Notes under the pieces: generated by a model
Databases searched by the model: none
What the model was told of the DNA's origin: nothing
Seen by the model: only the letters and a program-made list of their open reading frames with translations
Translations under genes and position numbers: made by a program
Assembly (NCBI GenBank): GCA_021786135.1
Contig: JAJYNV010000090.1
Location: 1-8,145, forward strand
Length of the DNA: 8,145 bases
From: Bacillota bacterium
GTDB taxonomy: Bacteria; Bacillota; Sulfobacillia; JAJZYS01; JAJYTV01
Direction: 5' to 3'
Part shown: positions 1-5,695 of the stretch, piece after piece
Layout: every line of letters begins with the position of its first letter
How positions within the stretch are numbered: the stretch's first letter is position 1

Positions 1-28
1 GGTGCTCTACCGACTGAGCTACGTCAGC
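1..28 (-). tRNA. tRNA-Thr, 5' part only (cut by window edge)
   Basis: Read on the minus strand, the first 28 nt are a 7-nt acceptor 5' strand (GCTGACG), the TA linker, and a complete D-arm with stems GCTC and GAGC. The anticodon lies outside the window, so the isotype is inferred. The 5' sequence GCTGA plus this D-arm resembles bacterial tRNA-Thr, and Thr tRNAs often cluster with Tyr tRNAs. It starts only 2 nt after the CCA end of the fMet gene, so it is the third gene of the same transcript. That it is a tRNA is nearly certain; Thr is likely but not proven. Confidence 0.8.
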
Positions 29-29
29 G

Positions 30-107
<78 letters not shown>

Positions 108-110
108 ATC

Positions 111-195
111 TGGTGGAGGGGGATGGATTCGAACCATCGAAGGCAGAGCCAGCGGTTTTACAGACCGCCCCGTTTGGCCACTTCGGTACCCCTCC
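111..195 (-). tRNA. tRNA-Tyr (GTA)
   Basis: This is an 85-nt type II tRNA with a long variable arm, as expected for bacterial Tyr. The acceptor stem is GGAGGGG/CCCCTCC and the anticodon stem is GCGGT/ACCGC around the loop CTGTAAA. The anticodon GTA maps to 159-161. The T-arm carries the normal GGTTCGAATCC, and the CCA is encoded (TGG at 111-113 on the plus strand). It is the first gene of the minus-strand tRNA operon. Confidence 0.98.
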
Positions 196-201
196 GTGCC
201 G

Positions 202-224
202 CGATGGACGAAGTTCGACCATCG
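202..224 (-). other. Hairpin in the leader of the tRNA operon
   Basis: A near-perfect inverted repeat lies just upstream of tRNA-Tyr. CGATGG and CCATCG form a 6-bp outer stem, then an A/A (T/T) mismatch, then a CGA/TCG inner stem around a three-base loop. It sits between the predicted transcription start (about 230) and the mature tRNA 5' end at 195, so it would be in the precursor RNA. It may guide or protect processing of the first tRNA. It has no T-tract, so it is not a terminator. Confidence 0.45.
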
Positions 225-230
225 AACAGC

Positions 231-267
231 ATTGTAAAGAATAGCACAGGCCATGCGAGGTCAGCAA
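231..267 (-). promoter_or_regulatory. Probable sigma-A promoter of the tRNA operon
   Basis: On the minus strand there is a -35 like TTGCTG (plus 262-267), an 18-nt spacer, and a -10 TATTCT (plus 238-243) preceded by TGC, giving an extended -10. A second -10-like hexamer, TACAAT, follows at plus 231-236 but has no matching -35. Transcription would start about 30-35 nt before tRNA-Tyr. The location directly upstream of a tRNA operon raises confidence. The choice between the two -10 boxes is open. Confidence 0.55.
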
Positions 268-310
268 CGCCAGTTTGCGACCGGCCGTTTGCATTTGTCA
301 TCGCTGAGAC

Positions 311-337
311 ACGCGTTCCGCGTTGCATCCGCGATGC
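311..337. repeat. Two adjacent short palindromes between divergent promoters
   Basis: ACGCG-TTC-CGCGT (311-323) and GCATC-CGC-GATGC (325-337) stand side by side, one base apart, each with 5-bp arms and a 3-nt centre. They lie between the predicted -35 boxes of the tRNA operon and the first MFS gene. They could be a regulator site or chance structure in GC-rich DNA. Apart from these, the promoters and the leader elements, I see no gene in the 337-bp gap 196-532. Confidence 0.3.
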
Positions 338-369
338 CCGAACGCCGTCGCGAGCATGGCATATCATGG

Positions 370-399
370 TCGACAGGCGAAGAGTGCTCTTGCTACACT
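370..399 (+). promoter_or_regulatory. Probable promoter of the first MFS gene, with an operator-like inverted repeat in its spacer
   Basis: The -35 is TCGACA (370-375), one mismatch from TTGACA. An 18-nt spacer separates it from the -10 TACACT (394-399), which is preceded by TGC, giving an extended -10. The expected start is near 406, about 127 nt before the MFS start codon, so the mRNA would carry a long structured leader. The inverted repeat AAGAG-TG-CTCTT (380-391) lies inside the spacer. A repeat between -35 and -10 is where MerR-type and some repressor-type regulators bind, though MerR promoters usually have 19-20 nt spacers. Confidence 0.5.
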
Positions 400-433
400 T
401 GGCGCGACATCTCACCGCAGGGAAGTGGCTGCG

Positions 434-454
434 ATGATCCTCTGCGAAGGCTGA
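434..454 (+). CDS. Predicted leader peptide (6 codons) ahead of the first MFS gene
   Basis: A short ORF, ATG ATC CTC TGC GAA GGC TGA, encodes MILCEG. Its SD candidate AGGGAAGTGG (419-428) matches 7 of 10 positions of the ideal AAGGAGGTGA and ends 5 nt before the ATG. An in-frame GTG at 425 would add three codons but overlaps the SD, so ATG 434 is preferred. The TGA ends at 454 and the first strong hairpin of the leader begins at 455, so a ribosome held on this ORF would cover that hairpin's 5' arm. This is the position of leader peptides in antibiotic-inducible translational attenuators. Expression is not proven; short ORFs also arise by chance, and the support here is the SD plus the placement. 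Confidence 0.45.
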   Translation: MILCEG

Positions 455-531
455 GCCCGCAATTCGTCAGTCGAGTTGCGGGCGCCGTGAGCAACCTGGC
501 GCCCGCCCGTATCCGCGAAAGGATGACGGGC
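455..531 (+). promoter_or_regulatory. Predicted translational attenuator: three competing hairpins, the last burying the MFS SD
   Basis: Hairpin A (1:2) pairs 455-466 with 472-483: 12 bp, one G-U pair, loop TCAGT. Hairpin B (2:3) pairs 478-486 (GCGGGCGCC) with 498-506 (GGCGCCCGC): 9 perfect bp, 11-nt loop. Hairpin C (3:4) pairs 505-514 (GCCCGTATCC) with 521-531 (GGAT, bulged G525, ACGGGC): 10 bp, loop GCGAAA. Hairpin C sequesters the SD AAAGGATG (518-525) and ends 2 nt before the GTG start. A and B are mutually exclusive over 478-483. B and C overlap only at 505-506, but an alternative register of segment 2 (477-484 with 504-511) would exclude C. Ribosome stalling on the leader ORF would block A, favour B and so could open C. 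No T-tract follows any hairpin, which argues for control of translation rather than of termination. Confidence 0.5.
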
Positions 532-532
532 T

Positions 533-1744
533 GTGTGGGCGCGCGTCTATGCGTTCGGGTTCCTCTCGTCTCTGTACTTGGACCAGTTCCTATGGCTCGT
601 CTATCTGCTGCATCTTGCCTATAGTCCGGCATTCATCGGCATCCAGTATGCGCTGATGCAGGCTGGCAGACTTGCGCTCGACGTACCCAGCAGCATGTTC
701 GCGGACAGGTTCGGTGGCAGGGCGGTACTCGTGGCCGGCGCCCTGGCCAAACTTGTCGCGGCCGTTCTGTTTCTTCTGGCCGGGTTCGGCCCTGGCTATG
801 TACTCGCAGGTGCTTTCGTGACAGCCATCGCCCTCACCCTGCCCTCCGGCGTCGACGTCGCCTACGTGCGTGGTCTGTCAGAGAAGGTGGAGGGGACAGG
901 GGACGAGGGTGTTCTCATACGGCGTTTCGCTGACTACGTGGCGATGCAACGCCTCGCATCGCTCGGATCGGGCCTGCTGGGCGGCATCATCGCAAGCGTC
1001 TCGTTCATCTGGCTGTACGCGGCCGAGGCGATCGGCAGCCTTATGATGCTCGTGGCAGCTTTCTCGCTGCCTGCGGGACCAGCCGCGACTGGCTCAGGGG
1101 GCTCCGTGCCTGGACTGAGCGCTGCATTGCATGAGATCCGGCAGCCGGTGTACCGCTCCCTTTGGGGGATCGGTCTCACGGCGGCGGCGCTTTGGGCGCT
1201 CTCGTCGGTCGGAACGGAGTACAGCCAGGCGATGCTCGTCGCGCTGAACCTCCACCCGTTCGCCATCTCGCTCCTTTTCGCGGGAGCGGGTGGAGCGGCT
1301 TGGCTGGCAACGCTGGCAAGCGGGCGCCTGAGGCAGCATACACAAGGCAAGCTTCTGAGGGTGGCCATCTGGGGCTATCCCTTAGCGGCCGCTCTGCGCG
1401 CCGCAGCGGCCCCACGGGCACCGGGAGCGCTCGCTTATGCTGCTGGCGGCATGGCGCTCGGGCGCGGGGCGAGTGGTGCCGCGAGCATGCTGCTGGAGCA
1501 GCGGATCGTTACGGGTGCCCCTCGCGCGATGCGCGCCACGACATTGTCCGGCGTGAACACACTGCAGATGGCGCTGCAGCTCGTCCTGTTCCCCTTGCTG
1601 GGTGTCCTCTCCGGACAGGCGGGGGTGTCGGCCATCTTTCTCGCCCTGACGGTCGGGCTCTTGGCGGCCAGCCTGGTACTCGTGCGCGTTTTGCAAGGCG
1701 CCGCGCCCGACGGCAGACCAGCCGCAGAGGGGAACCGTACGTAG
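533..1744 (+). CDS. MFS transporter, probable efflux permease
   Basis: This 403-residue integral membrane protein has about 12 predicted hydrophobic segments, the usual size for a 12-helix MFS carrier. The loop between helices 2 and 3 holds a motif-A-like stretch, FADRFGGR (about residues 56-63). The segment LPSGVDVAYVRG (about 103-114) corresponds to the SG-x-x-x-A(Y/L) stretch of many Bacillota drug/sugar-type MFS proteins. The GTG start at 533 is fixed by an in-frame TGA at 524-526 and by the SD AAAGGATG (518-525) 7 nt upstream. The substrate cannot be read from sequence. Export of a toxic compound is inferred from the attenuator-like leader, which in known cases controls antibiotic resistance genes. 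A second MFS gene follows after 76 bp on the same strand. Family assignment is firm; efflux is an inference. Confidence 0.88.
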   Translation: MWARVYAFGFLSSLYLDQFLWLVYLLHLAYSPAFIGIQYALMQAGRLALDVPSSMFADRFGGRAVLVAGALAKLVAAVLFLLAGFGPGYVLAGAFVTAIALTLPSGVDVAYVRGLSEKVEGTGDEGVLIRRFADYVAMQRLASLGSGLLGGIIASVSFIWLYAAEAIGSLMMLVAAFSLPAGPAATGSGGSVPGLSAALHEIRQPVYRSLWGIGLTAAALWALSSVGTEYSQAMLVALNLHPFAISLLFAGAGGAAWLATLASGRLRQHTQGKLLRVAIWGYPLAAALRAAAAPRAPGALAYAAGGMALGRGASGAASMLLEQRIVTGAPRAMRATTLSGVNTLQMALQLVLFPLLGVLSGQAGVSAIFLALTVGLLAASLVLVRVLQGAAPDGRPAAEGNRT

Positions 1745-1777
1745 ATAGAGAACGAATCATGCGGTAGAACGACGCCT

Positions 1778-1812
1778 TGCGCTGCGCAGCCGCGGCGCAG
1801 GGCGCACTTCTT
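1778..1812 (+). terminator. Hairpin between the two MFS genes, possible weak terminator
   Basis: TGCGC (1778-1782) pairs with GCGCA (1802-1806), and the inner TGCGC (1783-1787) pairs with GCGCA (1795-1799). This gives two 5-bp stems separated by a 2-nt bulge. CTTCTT follows, a poor T-tract. It may attenuate read-through from the first MFS gene or simply structure the start region of the second. The rest of the 76-bp gap holds nothing I can recognise, and no good promoter for the second gene is visible in it. Confidence 0.3.
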
Positions 1813-1820
1813 GCGTCCCG

Positions 1821-3113
1821 GTGTCGGGGGTGGAAACCATTCCGGAATATTTGTCGCCCTATTCGCGTGCGGCGTGGCGGACTCTCGATCCGGTCGCCCG
1901 TCAATTGATCCTTGTCAGGCTGTTGCGCAGCGTGGCGCAGGGTGCCTTGGCTGTCGACTTCACGCTTTATCTGCGCGCACGTGGCTGGAGCGCAGCGGCC
2001 GTGGGCTTGCTGCTCATGGCGGGAGGTCTTGCCGGCGCTGCGCTCAGCCTGCTGGTCGGGGTACTCTCCGACCGCGTGGGCAGACGACTCTTCCTGATCG
2101 TCTACGAAACGGGCCTGAGCATCGGTACCCTGGCTGTCATCGCCCTGCCCGCAACGTGGATTCTGGTGGCTACGGCAGCCCTGTTCGGGTTTGGCCGAGG
2201 AGCCAATGGCAGCTCGGGCCCATTTGCCCCGGCTGAGCAGGCGTGGCTCGCACAGCGCATACCCGGTGAACGGCGAGGCACCGTGTTCAGCCTGAATGCC
2301 GGTATCCAGTTTGCCGGCATGGGCGTCGGTTCGCTGCTGGCCGCCGTGCTGCCGCATCTTCTGCCCGGCAGGCATGGGTCAGCGGCCTATCTGCCGCTCT
2401 TTGTGCTCAATCTCGTCGTGGCGCTCATCAATCTGTGGCAGATCTGGCGCCTGCGTGAGGAGAAGCCTTTGCCGGAACCGCAGGCAGCCAGTTCGGCGGA
2501 CGGTCATCGCTCTACGGATAGGACGGTACAGCAGCGGGAGAACCGCGCGCTGTTCCTGCTGACGATCGTCAACATGGTCAACTCGCTGGGCGTCGGTCTC
2601 GTCGCACCGCTACTGCCCTACTGGTTCGCCGTACGGTTCGGCGTCGGGCCGGAGCTGATCGGCCCCGTCTACAGTCTGACCTTCTTCCTCACGGGCCTGT
2701 CGTCCCTGGCTGTCGGGCGTCTCTCGCAGCGCATCGGCCTGGTCCGTTCCATTGTCCTGCCGCGGCTCGTTGGCGTGGTGCTGCTCGTGCTCATACCGTT
2801 CACCCCAAGTTTCGCCCTGGCAGCGGCGCTCTACGTGGCGCGATCGATTGTCAACCGCGGCTCGGTGGGAGCCCGCCAGGCATTCAGCGTCGGGCTGGTG
2901 CGCGATCGCCGACGGGGACTCGCAAGCAGCCTCAACGCCGTCTCGTGGAACGTGCCTGCCGCCCTCGGGCCCGCGGTCGCCGGGTACCTGATCGGCCTCG
3001 GCGCACTCTTTTGGCCGTTTCTGCTCGCGGCAGCACTGCAGTTGGGTTATGTGGTGCTGTTCCCCGCGGTCCTTGGACGGTATGAACGGCATCAGCCGCA
3101 AGCCGCAGACTGA
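1821..3113 (+). CDS. MFS transporter, second of a tandem pair
   Basis: This 430-residue MFS protein has two six-helix halves joined by a hydrophilic loop at about residues 210-240 (acidic/basic, Gln- and Ser-rich). Motif A is clear after helix 2: G80-V-L-S-D-R-V-G-R-R89. The repeat-like counterpart in the second half is VGRLSQRIG (about 298-306). FSLNAGIQFAGMGVGSLLAA (156-175) and the late RRRGLASSLNAVSW (about 363-376) are typical helix-5 and helix-11 surroundings in Bacillota MFS carriers. The start is uncertain. GTG 1821 is the first conventional start in the open frame but has no SD. GTG 1830 is possible. A strong SD-like GGGGGTGG (1826-1833) sits 5 nt before an in-frame ATT at 1839. The protein is not a close copy of its neighbour, so this is not a recent duplication. 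Substrate unknown. Confidence 0.87.
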   Translation: MSGVETIPEYLSPYSRAAWRTLDPVARQLILVRLLRSVAQGALAVDFTLYLRARGWSAAAVGLLLMAGGLAGAALSLLVGVLSDRVGRRLFLIVYETGLSIGTLAVIALPATWILVATAALFGFGRGANGSSGPFAPAEQAWLAQRIPGERRGTVFSLNAGIQFAGMGVGSLLAAVLPHLLPGRHGSAAYLPLFVLNLVVALINLWQIWRLREEKPLPEPQAASSADGHRSTDRTVQQRENRALFLLTIVNMVNSLGVGLVAPLLPYWFAVRFGVGPELIGPVYSLTFFLTGLSSLAVGRLSQRIGLVRSIVLPRLVGVVLLVLIPFTPSFALAAALYVARSIVNRGSVGARQAFSVGLVRDRRRGLASSLNAVSWNVPAALGPAVAGYLIGLGALFWPFLLAAALQLGYVVLFPAVLGRYERHQPQAAD

Positions 3114-3198
3114 CCTGGAGGGCAGCGATCCAATTGGTGCGTCGTCTGATACATTTAGACATTGGAACTATTGCCATTCGAACTTGGACAAACGACAG

Positions 3199-3226
3199 TT
3201 AGGATTTCCTGGATGTTCGATATACA
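3199..3226 (+). promoter_or_regulatory. Weak promoter candidate for the HD-GYP gene
   Basis: The 136-bp gap 3114-3249 is visibly more AT-rich than its flanks, as expected for a promoter region. The best pair I find is TTAGGA (3199-3204), a 16-nt spacer and TATACA (3221-3226), with three and four matches to consensus. It would start transcription about 18 nt before the ATG. No convincing terminator for the second MFS gene is present; CCAATTGG (3130-3137) is only a short palindrome. Read-through from the MFS genes remains possible. Confidence 0.22.
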
Positions 3227-3249
3227 GTGGATCAGGCGGGGTGGTTTGA

Positions 3250-4329
3250 ATGGACGAACGCCCCACGTCGAGCAATATCGTTGGTGCGTACCTTGCACGC
3301 ACCGTCCTGGACGATACGGGACGGGTGCTCCTCCAGGCGGGCACCCTTTTGACACCGCGTCTGCTGCGCCAGCTCGAACGCCACAAAGTCAAGCGCGTTG
3401 CGGTCTCTGATACGCCCGTCGTGATTGCCGGCGGCTCCATCGACGCGGCTGTTCGCGACAAGGCGGCAGCTGCAGCCGAGGAGTTCGCGCAGGTAGCCCT
3501 CAGCGGCGCCGCAACGGCCGGGTCCGCGGCGCGGGTCGAGATTTCCGCCATGGACATCGTCCGCGGGATGCAGCGCCTGCGCCGCGTCCGCTACAACCTT
3601 CGGCACCTGCGGATCTGGGACGAGTACACATTTCATCACAGCATCCAGGTCGCAGAGCTCGCTGTGGTTATCGGCCAGGAACTGGGGCTTGAGGAGGAGG
3701 AACTGGGGCGCCTGGCGATCGGCGCCTGCCTGCACGACATCGGCAAGGTCCGGGTCCCGCTCGAGGTGCTGCACAAGTCGGGCCGGCTGACCGAGGAGGA
3801 GTACGATGTCATCAAGACGCACCCTCGGCTTGGCTGGCAGATGGTGCGCGATGCGGAACTTTGGCACACGTCGACGATCGTGCTCCTGCAGCATCACGAG
3901 CGGATCGACGGCAGTGGCTACCCCGACGGCCTGCGTGGCGACGACATCTACCTGTTCAGCCGCATCGCGGCGGTTGCGGACTGCTACGACGCGATGCGTG
4001 CCGACCGCGGCTACCGCGGGCCGATGCCTGGTGCCGAGGTTCTTGCGATCCTATCCCGCGAGGCGGGCAGGAGCCTCGATGAAAGCGCCGTGCAGGCGCT
4101 GCTGCGCAGGGTCAACCTGCTGCCGGACGGCGAAATCGTCCGCCTGAGCGACGGGCATCTGGCGGAGGTGGCGGCACAGAATCCTGGCGACCCGCTGCAT
4201 CCCCTGGTGCAGCTGCTGCGCAGAGAAGACGAGGCCAGCGTGCCGCAGATGCTGGATCTTGCGGCGGCGGGCATCGATGTGCTCGAGATCGTGCCGACGT
4301 CGGGCGAGGCCATCGGCAGCACTCAATAG
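3250..4329 (+). CDS. HD-GYP domain protein, probable c-di-GMP phosphodiesterase
   Basis: This 359-residue soluble protein should hydrolyse cyclic di-GMP to pGpG/GMP in the cytoplasm. An N-terminal region (about 1-55) resembles the small domain that precedes HD-GYP in many Bacillota proteins. It is followed by an Ala-rich, helical linker (about 60-100). The HD-GYP domain (about 120-260) is complete: H129/H130, H162-D163 with G165-K166, H191, H215-H216-E217, the D220-G-S-G-Y-P225 signature, and VAD244-CYDAM. All expected metal ligands and the GYP loop are present, so activity is likely. A C-terminal tail (about 285-325) contains IVRLSDGHLAEV, a short beta-rich extension common in this subfamily. 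There is no membrane segment and no receiver domain, so its input signal is not evident. The start is ATG with the SD GGGGTGG 5 nt upstream. It is convergent with the lipoprotein gene and overlaps it by 7 bp. Confidence 0.93.
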   Translation: MDERPTSSNIVGAYLARTVLDDTGRVLLQAGTLLTPRLLRQLERHKVKRVAVSDTPVVIAGGSIDAAVRDKAAAAAEEFAQVALSGAATAGSAARVEISAMDIVRGMQRLRRVRYNLRHLRIWDEYTFHHSIQVAELAVVIGQELGLEEEELGRLAIGACLHDIGKVRVPLEVLHKSGRLTEEEYDVIKTHPRLGWQMVRDAELWHTSTIVLLQHHERIDGSGYPDGLRGDDIYLFSRIAAVADCYDAMRADRGYRGPMPGAEVLAILSREAGRSLDESAVQALLRRVNLLPDGEIVRLSDGHLAEVAAQNPGDPLHPLVQLLRREDEASVPQMLDLAAAGIDVLEIVPTSGEAIGSTQ

Positions 4330-5465
4330 CCGTTGCCGGGATAGCTCCAGAGGTGGCCGCCGATGGGGTTGTTGCCTCCTGGCACCACGCCGGCCGGCAG
4401 GATGTCGAGACCATCGGGCACATCGAGGTACCCTGGAGCGGTCCCGGACACTCCGGTGTGGCCGTACTGCCAGACGATGCGGTTCGTCCGCGGGTCGATG
4501 ACGATGATGCGGTCGTTCATGTCGTCGTTCAGCAGGACGAGTCCGTTCGTCAACTGCACGGCGAGGGACGGCTGGTTCAGTGCACGGGGACCCGTGGATG
4601 GGCTGTAGCGCCAGAGCACCTTGCCCTGCGGCGACATGATCACTACTGCTCCGGGCTTCGTGTAGAAGGCGCAGATGATGTTGCCCTGGGGCGTGAAGTT
4701 GGCGTCGGAGGGGTAGTAGAGGTCGGACGGGAAATGGATCGTCCGCAAAACCTTGCCATTCTTGTCGAGCCAGATCGCGTCGTTGCCGCCGATCTGGGTC
4801 ACGAGCATGCCGCCCTGCGGCGCCGGGAAGTCGCCGTTGGGCGCGGCGAAGGACACAGGCGGATTGACCCTGTAGAGGCCGGTCACGCCATACTGTTTGA
4901 CGATCTTGTGCGCTGAGCGGTCGATGAAGAGGATGCGCTGGTTCTTGATGTCGGCCACGGTGATAAGCTGTCCTTGCGCTTTTACGTAGAGGAATGCATC
5001 ATCCGGCGTATTCAGGTAGCCGGGATTGCTGCCCGCCACGCCCGCATGGCCATAGGTCCAGACGACTTTGCGGGACTTGAAGTTGATGATGGCGATCACG
5101 TTGTGGCCCTCTTCGTTGGTGATTATCTCATCGAAGCGAGGGCCGAAGAAAACGTCGTCGTCGTCCGTCAGCGGCGAAGGCTGTCCCGGGGATGGGAACT
5201 GCCATACGATCCGCTTCTGCGGCGTGACGAGCAGGATGCGGTTGTTGTGGGAGTCGGCGACCAGGATGTCGCCGGGGAGGATGGAGCTGGCAGCAGAACT
5301 GCCCCAGGGCAGCGCGGGCTTGGGGTCGCTTGCACCGCTCTTGCCGATCGCAACCTTGTGGCCCGAGGCAGGGACGCCTTTGGCGTGCTGGGCGCCGCAG
5401 CCTGGGAGCATGAGCCCCCCGAGCAGCGCAAGCAAAGCGCCCCATGGCGCCAGGGATCGGAACAA
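4323..5465 (-). CDS. Lipoprotein with a six-bladed NHL/PQQ-like beta-propeller
   Basis: This 380-residue exported protein has a signal peptide (about 1-22) ending in L-P-G-C23, an acceptable though Pro-containing lipobox, so the mature protein is probably lipid-anchored outside the membrane. A Gly/Ser/Pro linker leads to blades beginning near residues 66, 122, 166, 219, 261 and 308. Each has a strand pair of the form 'D..NNRI..V....RIVW', typical of NHL, YncE and PQQ-like propellers. Blades 2 and 6 end in near-identical W-x-YGH-x-GV-x-G-x-x-PGYL-x-x-PD motifs (about 136-155 and 332-351). A DDDD cluster is at 101-104. No catalytic set is recognisable; ligand binding or protein scaffolding is likely. 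The start is TTG (5463-5465) with GGGGGGAA upstream; no ATG or GTG lies between it and the in-frame upstream stop. It shares a 230-bp divergent region with the PBP gene. Confidence 0.85.
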   Translation of the reverse strand: MFRSLAPWGALLALLGGLMLPGCGAQHAKGVPASGHKVAIGKSGASDPKPALPWGSSAASSILPGDILVADSHNNRILLVTPQKRIVWQFPSPGQPSPLTDDDDVFFGPRFDEIITNEEGHNVIAIINFKSRKVVWTYGHAGVAGSNPGYLNTPDDAFLYVKAQGQLITVADIKNQRILFIDRSAHKIVKQYGVTGLYRVNPPVSFAAPNGDFPAPQGGMLVTQIGGNDAIWLDKNGKVLRTIHFPSDLYYPSDANFTPQGNIICAFYTKPGAVVIMSPQGKVLWRYSPSTGPRALNQPSLAVQLTNGLVLLNDDMNDRIIVIDPRTNRIVWQYGHTGVSGTAPGYLDVPDGLDILPAGVVPGGNNPIGGHLWSYPGNGY

Positions 5466-5487
5466 GGTGATTCCCCCCGCACTGATT

Positions 5488-5516
5488 TGGCTAAGAGTCT
5501 AACATAGGCATGTCCA
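5488..5516 (-). promoter_or_regulatory. Weak promoter candidate for the lipoprotein gene
   Basis: On the minus strand, TGGACA (plus 5511-5516) is one mismatch from the -35 consensus. A 17-nt spacer separates it from TAGCCA (plus 5488-5493), which matches the -10 poorly. The implied leader would be about 20 nt and would include the GGGGGG SD. The good -35 and poor -10 suggest activator help or a different promoter. Confidence 0.25.
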
Positions 5517-5561
5517 CGCGCACGCCCGGCTGACCAGGAAGGTGATGGGAGAGAACGCCTG

Positions 5562-5585
5562 CGGGCGATACGGAAATGTCGCCCG
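5562..5585. other. 7-bp perfect hairpin in the divergent lipoprotein/PBP region
   Basis: CGGGCGA (5562-5568) and TCGCCCG (5579-5585) form a perfect 7-bp inverted repeat around a 10-nt centre, with a possible G-U pair outside. It lies upstream of both promoter candidates, so it is more likely a DNA-level site for a regulator than an RNA structure. There is no T-tract on either strand. Confidence 0.3.
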
Positions 5586-5610
5586 TGCAGCGGATTTCAT
5601 CATTCCATCA

Positions 5611-5635
5611 GGAAACTCTAGGGCTGTTGGACGTA
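5611..5635 (+). promoter_or_regulatory. Candidate ECF-sigma (extracytoplasmic-function) promoter of the carboxypeptidase gene
   Basis: GGAAAC (5611-5616), a 15-nt spacer and CGTA (5632-5635) resemble the AAC...CGT pattern of extracytoplasmic-function sigma factors; Bacillus sigma-W is TGAAAC, 16 nt, CGTA. The spacer is one base short of that. A start near 5642-5644 would give a leader of about 50 nt and supports the ATG at 5696 rather than longer versions of the ORF. I found no good sigma-A promoter here. Confidence 0.33.
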
Positions 5636-5695
5636 CCCTGGATGCGGCATGTCTGCCGGCAGGCGGGCGCAAGATCGGGGAGGCTGGTCGGGAGC

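Noticed and set aside
455..506. Leader hairpins as a Rho-independent terminator or a known riboswitch
   Set aside because: No T-tract follows any stem. I do not recognise a conserved T-box, SAM, guanidine or other riboswitch core. The SD-burying third stem fits translational control better.
253..632. ORFs in the tRNA/MFS intergenic region (253-624 plus, 393-632 minus)
   Set aside because: No SD and no recognisable composition or domain. They overlap the promoters, the leader hairpins and the start of the MFS gene.
1759..1767. Two-codon ORF ATG CGG TAG before the second MFS gene, as a minimal leader
   Set aside because: There is no SD in front and no set of competing hairpins comparable to that before the first MFS gene.
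1509..2375. Long minus-strand ORF of 288 codons opposite the two MFS genes
   Set aside because: It runs antisense across both genes and their gap. Its residues are rich in Arg, Gln and His with no domain, as expected for the shadow of GC-rich coding DNA.
3191..3223. Sigma-D-type promoter for the HD-GYP gene (TTCGATAT at 3216-3223)
   Set aside because: The -10 matches GCCGATAT in six of eight positions, but no TAAA-like -35 is present 15 nt upstream.
5576..5695. Longer carboxypeptidase starting at ATG 5576
   Set aside because: No SD. It would add 40 residues, several charged, before the signal segment, and would place the start upstream of the best promoter candidate and inside the hairpin at 5562-5585.
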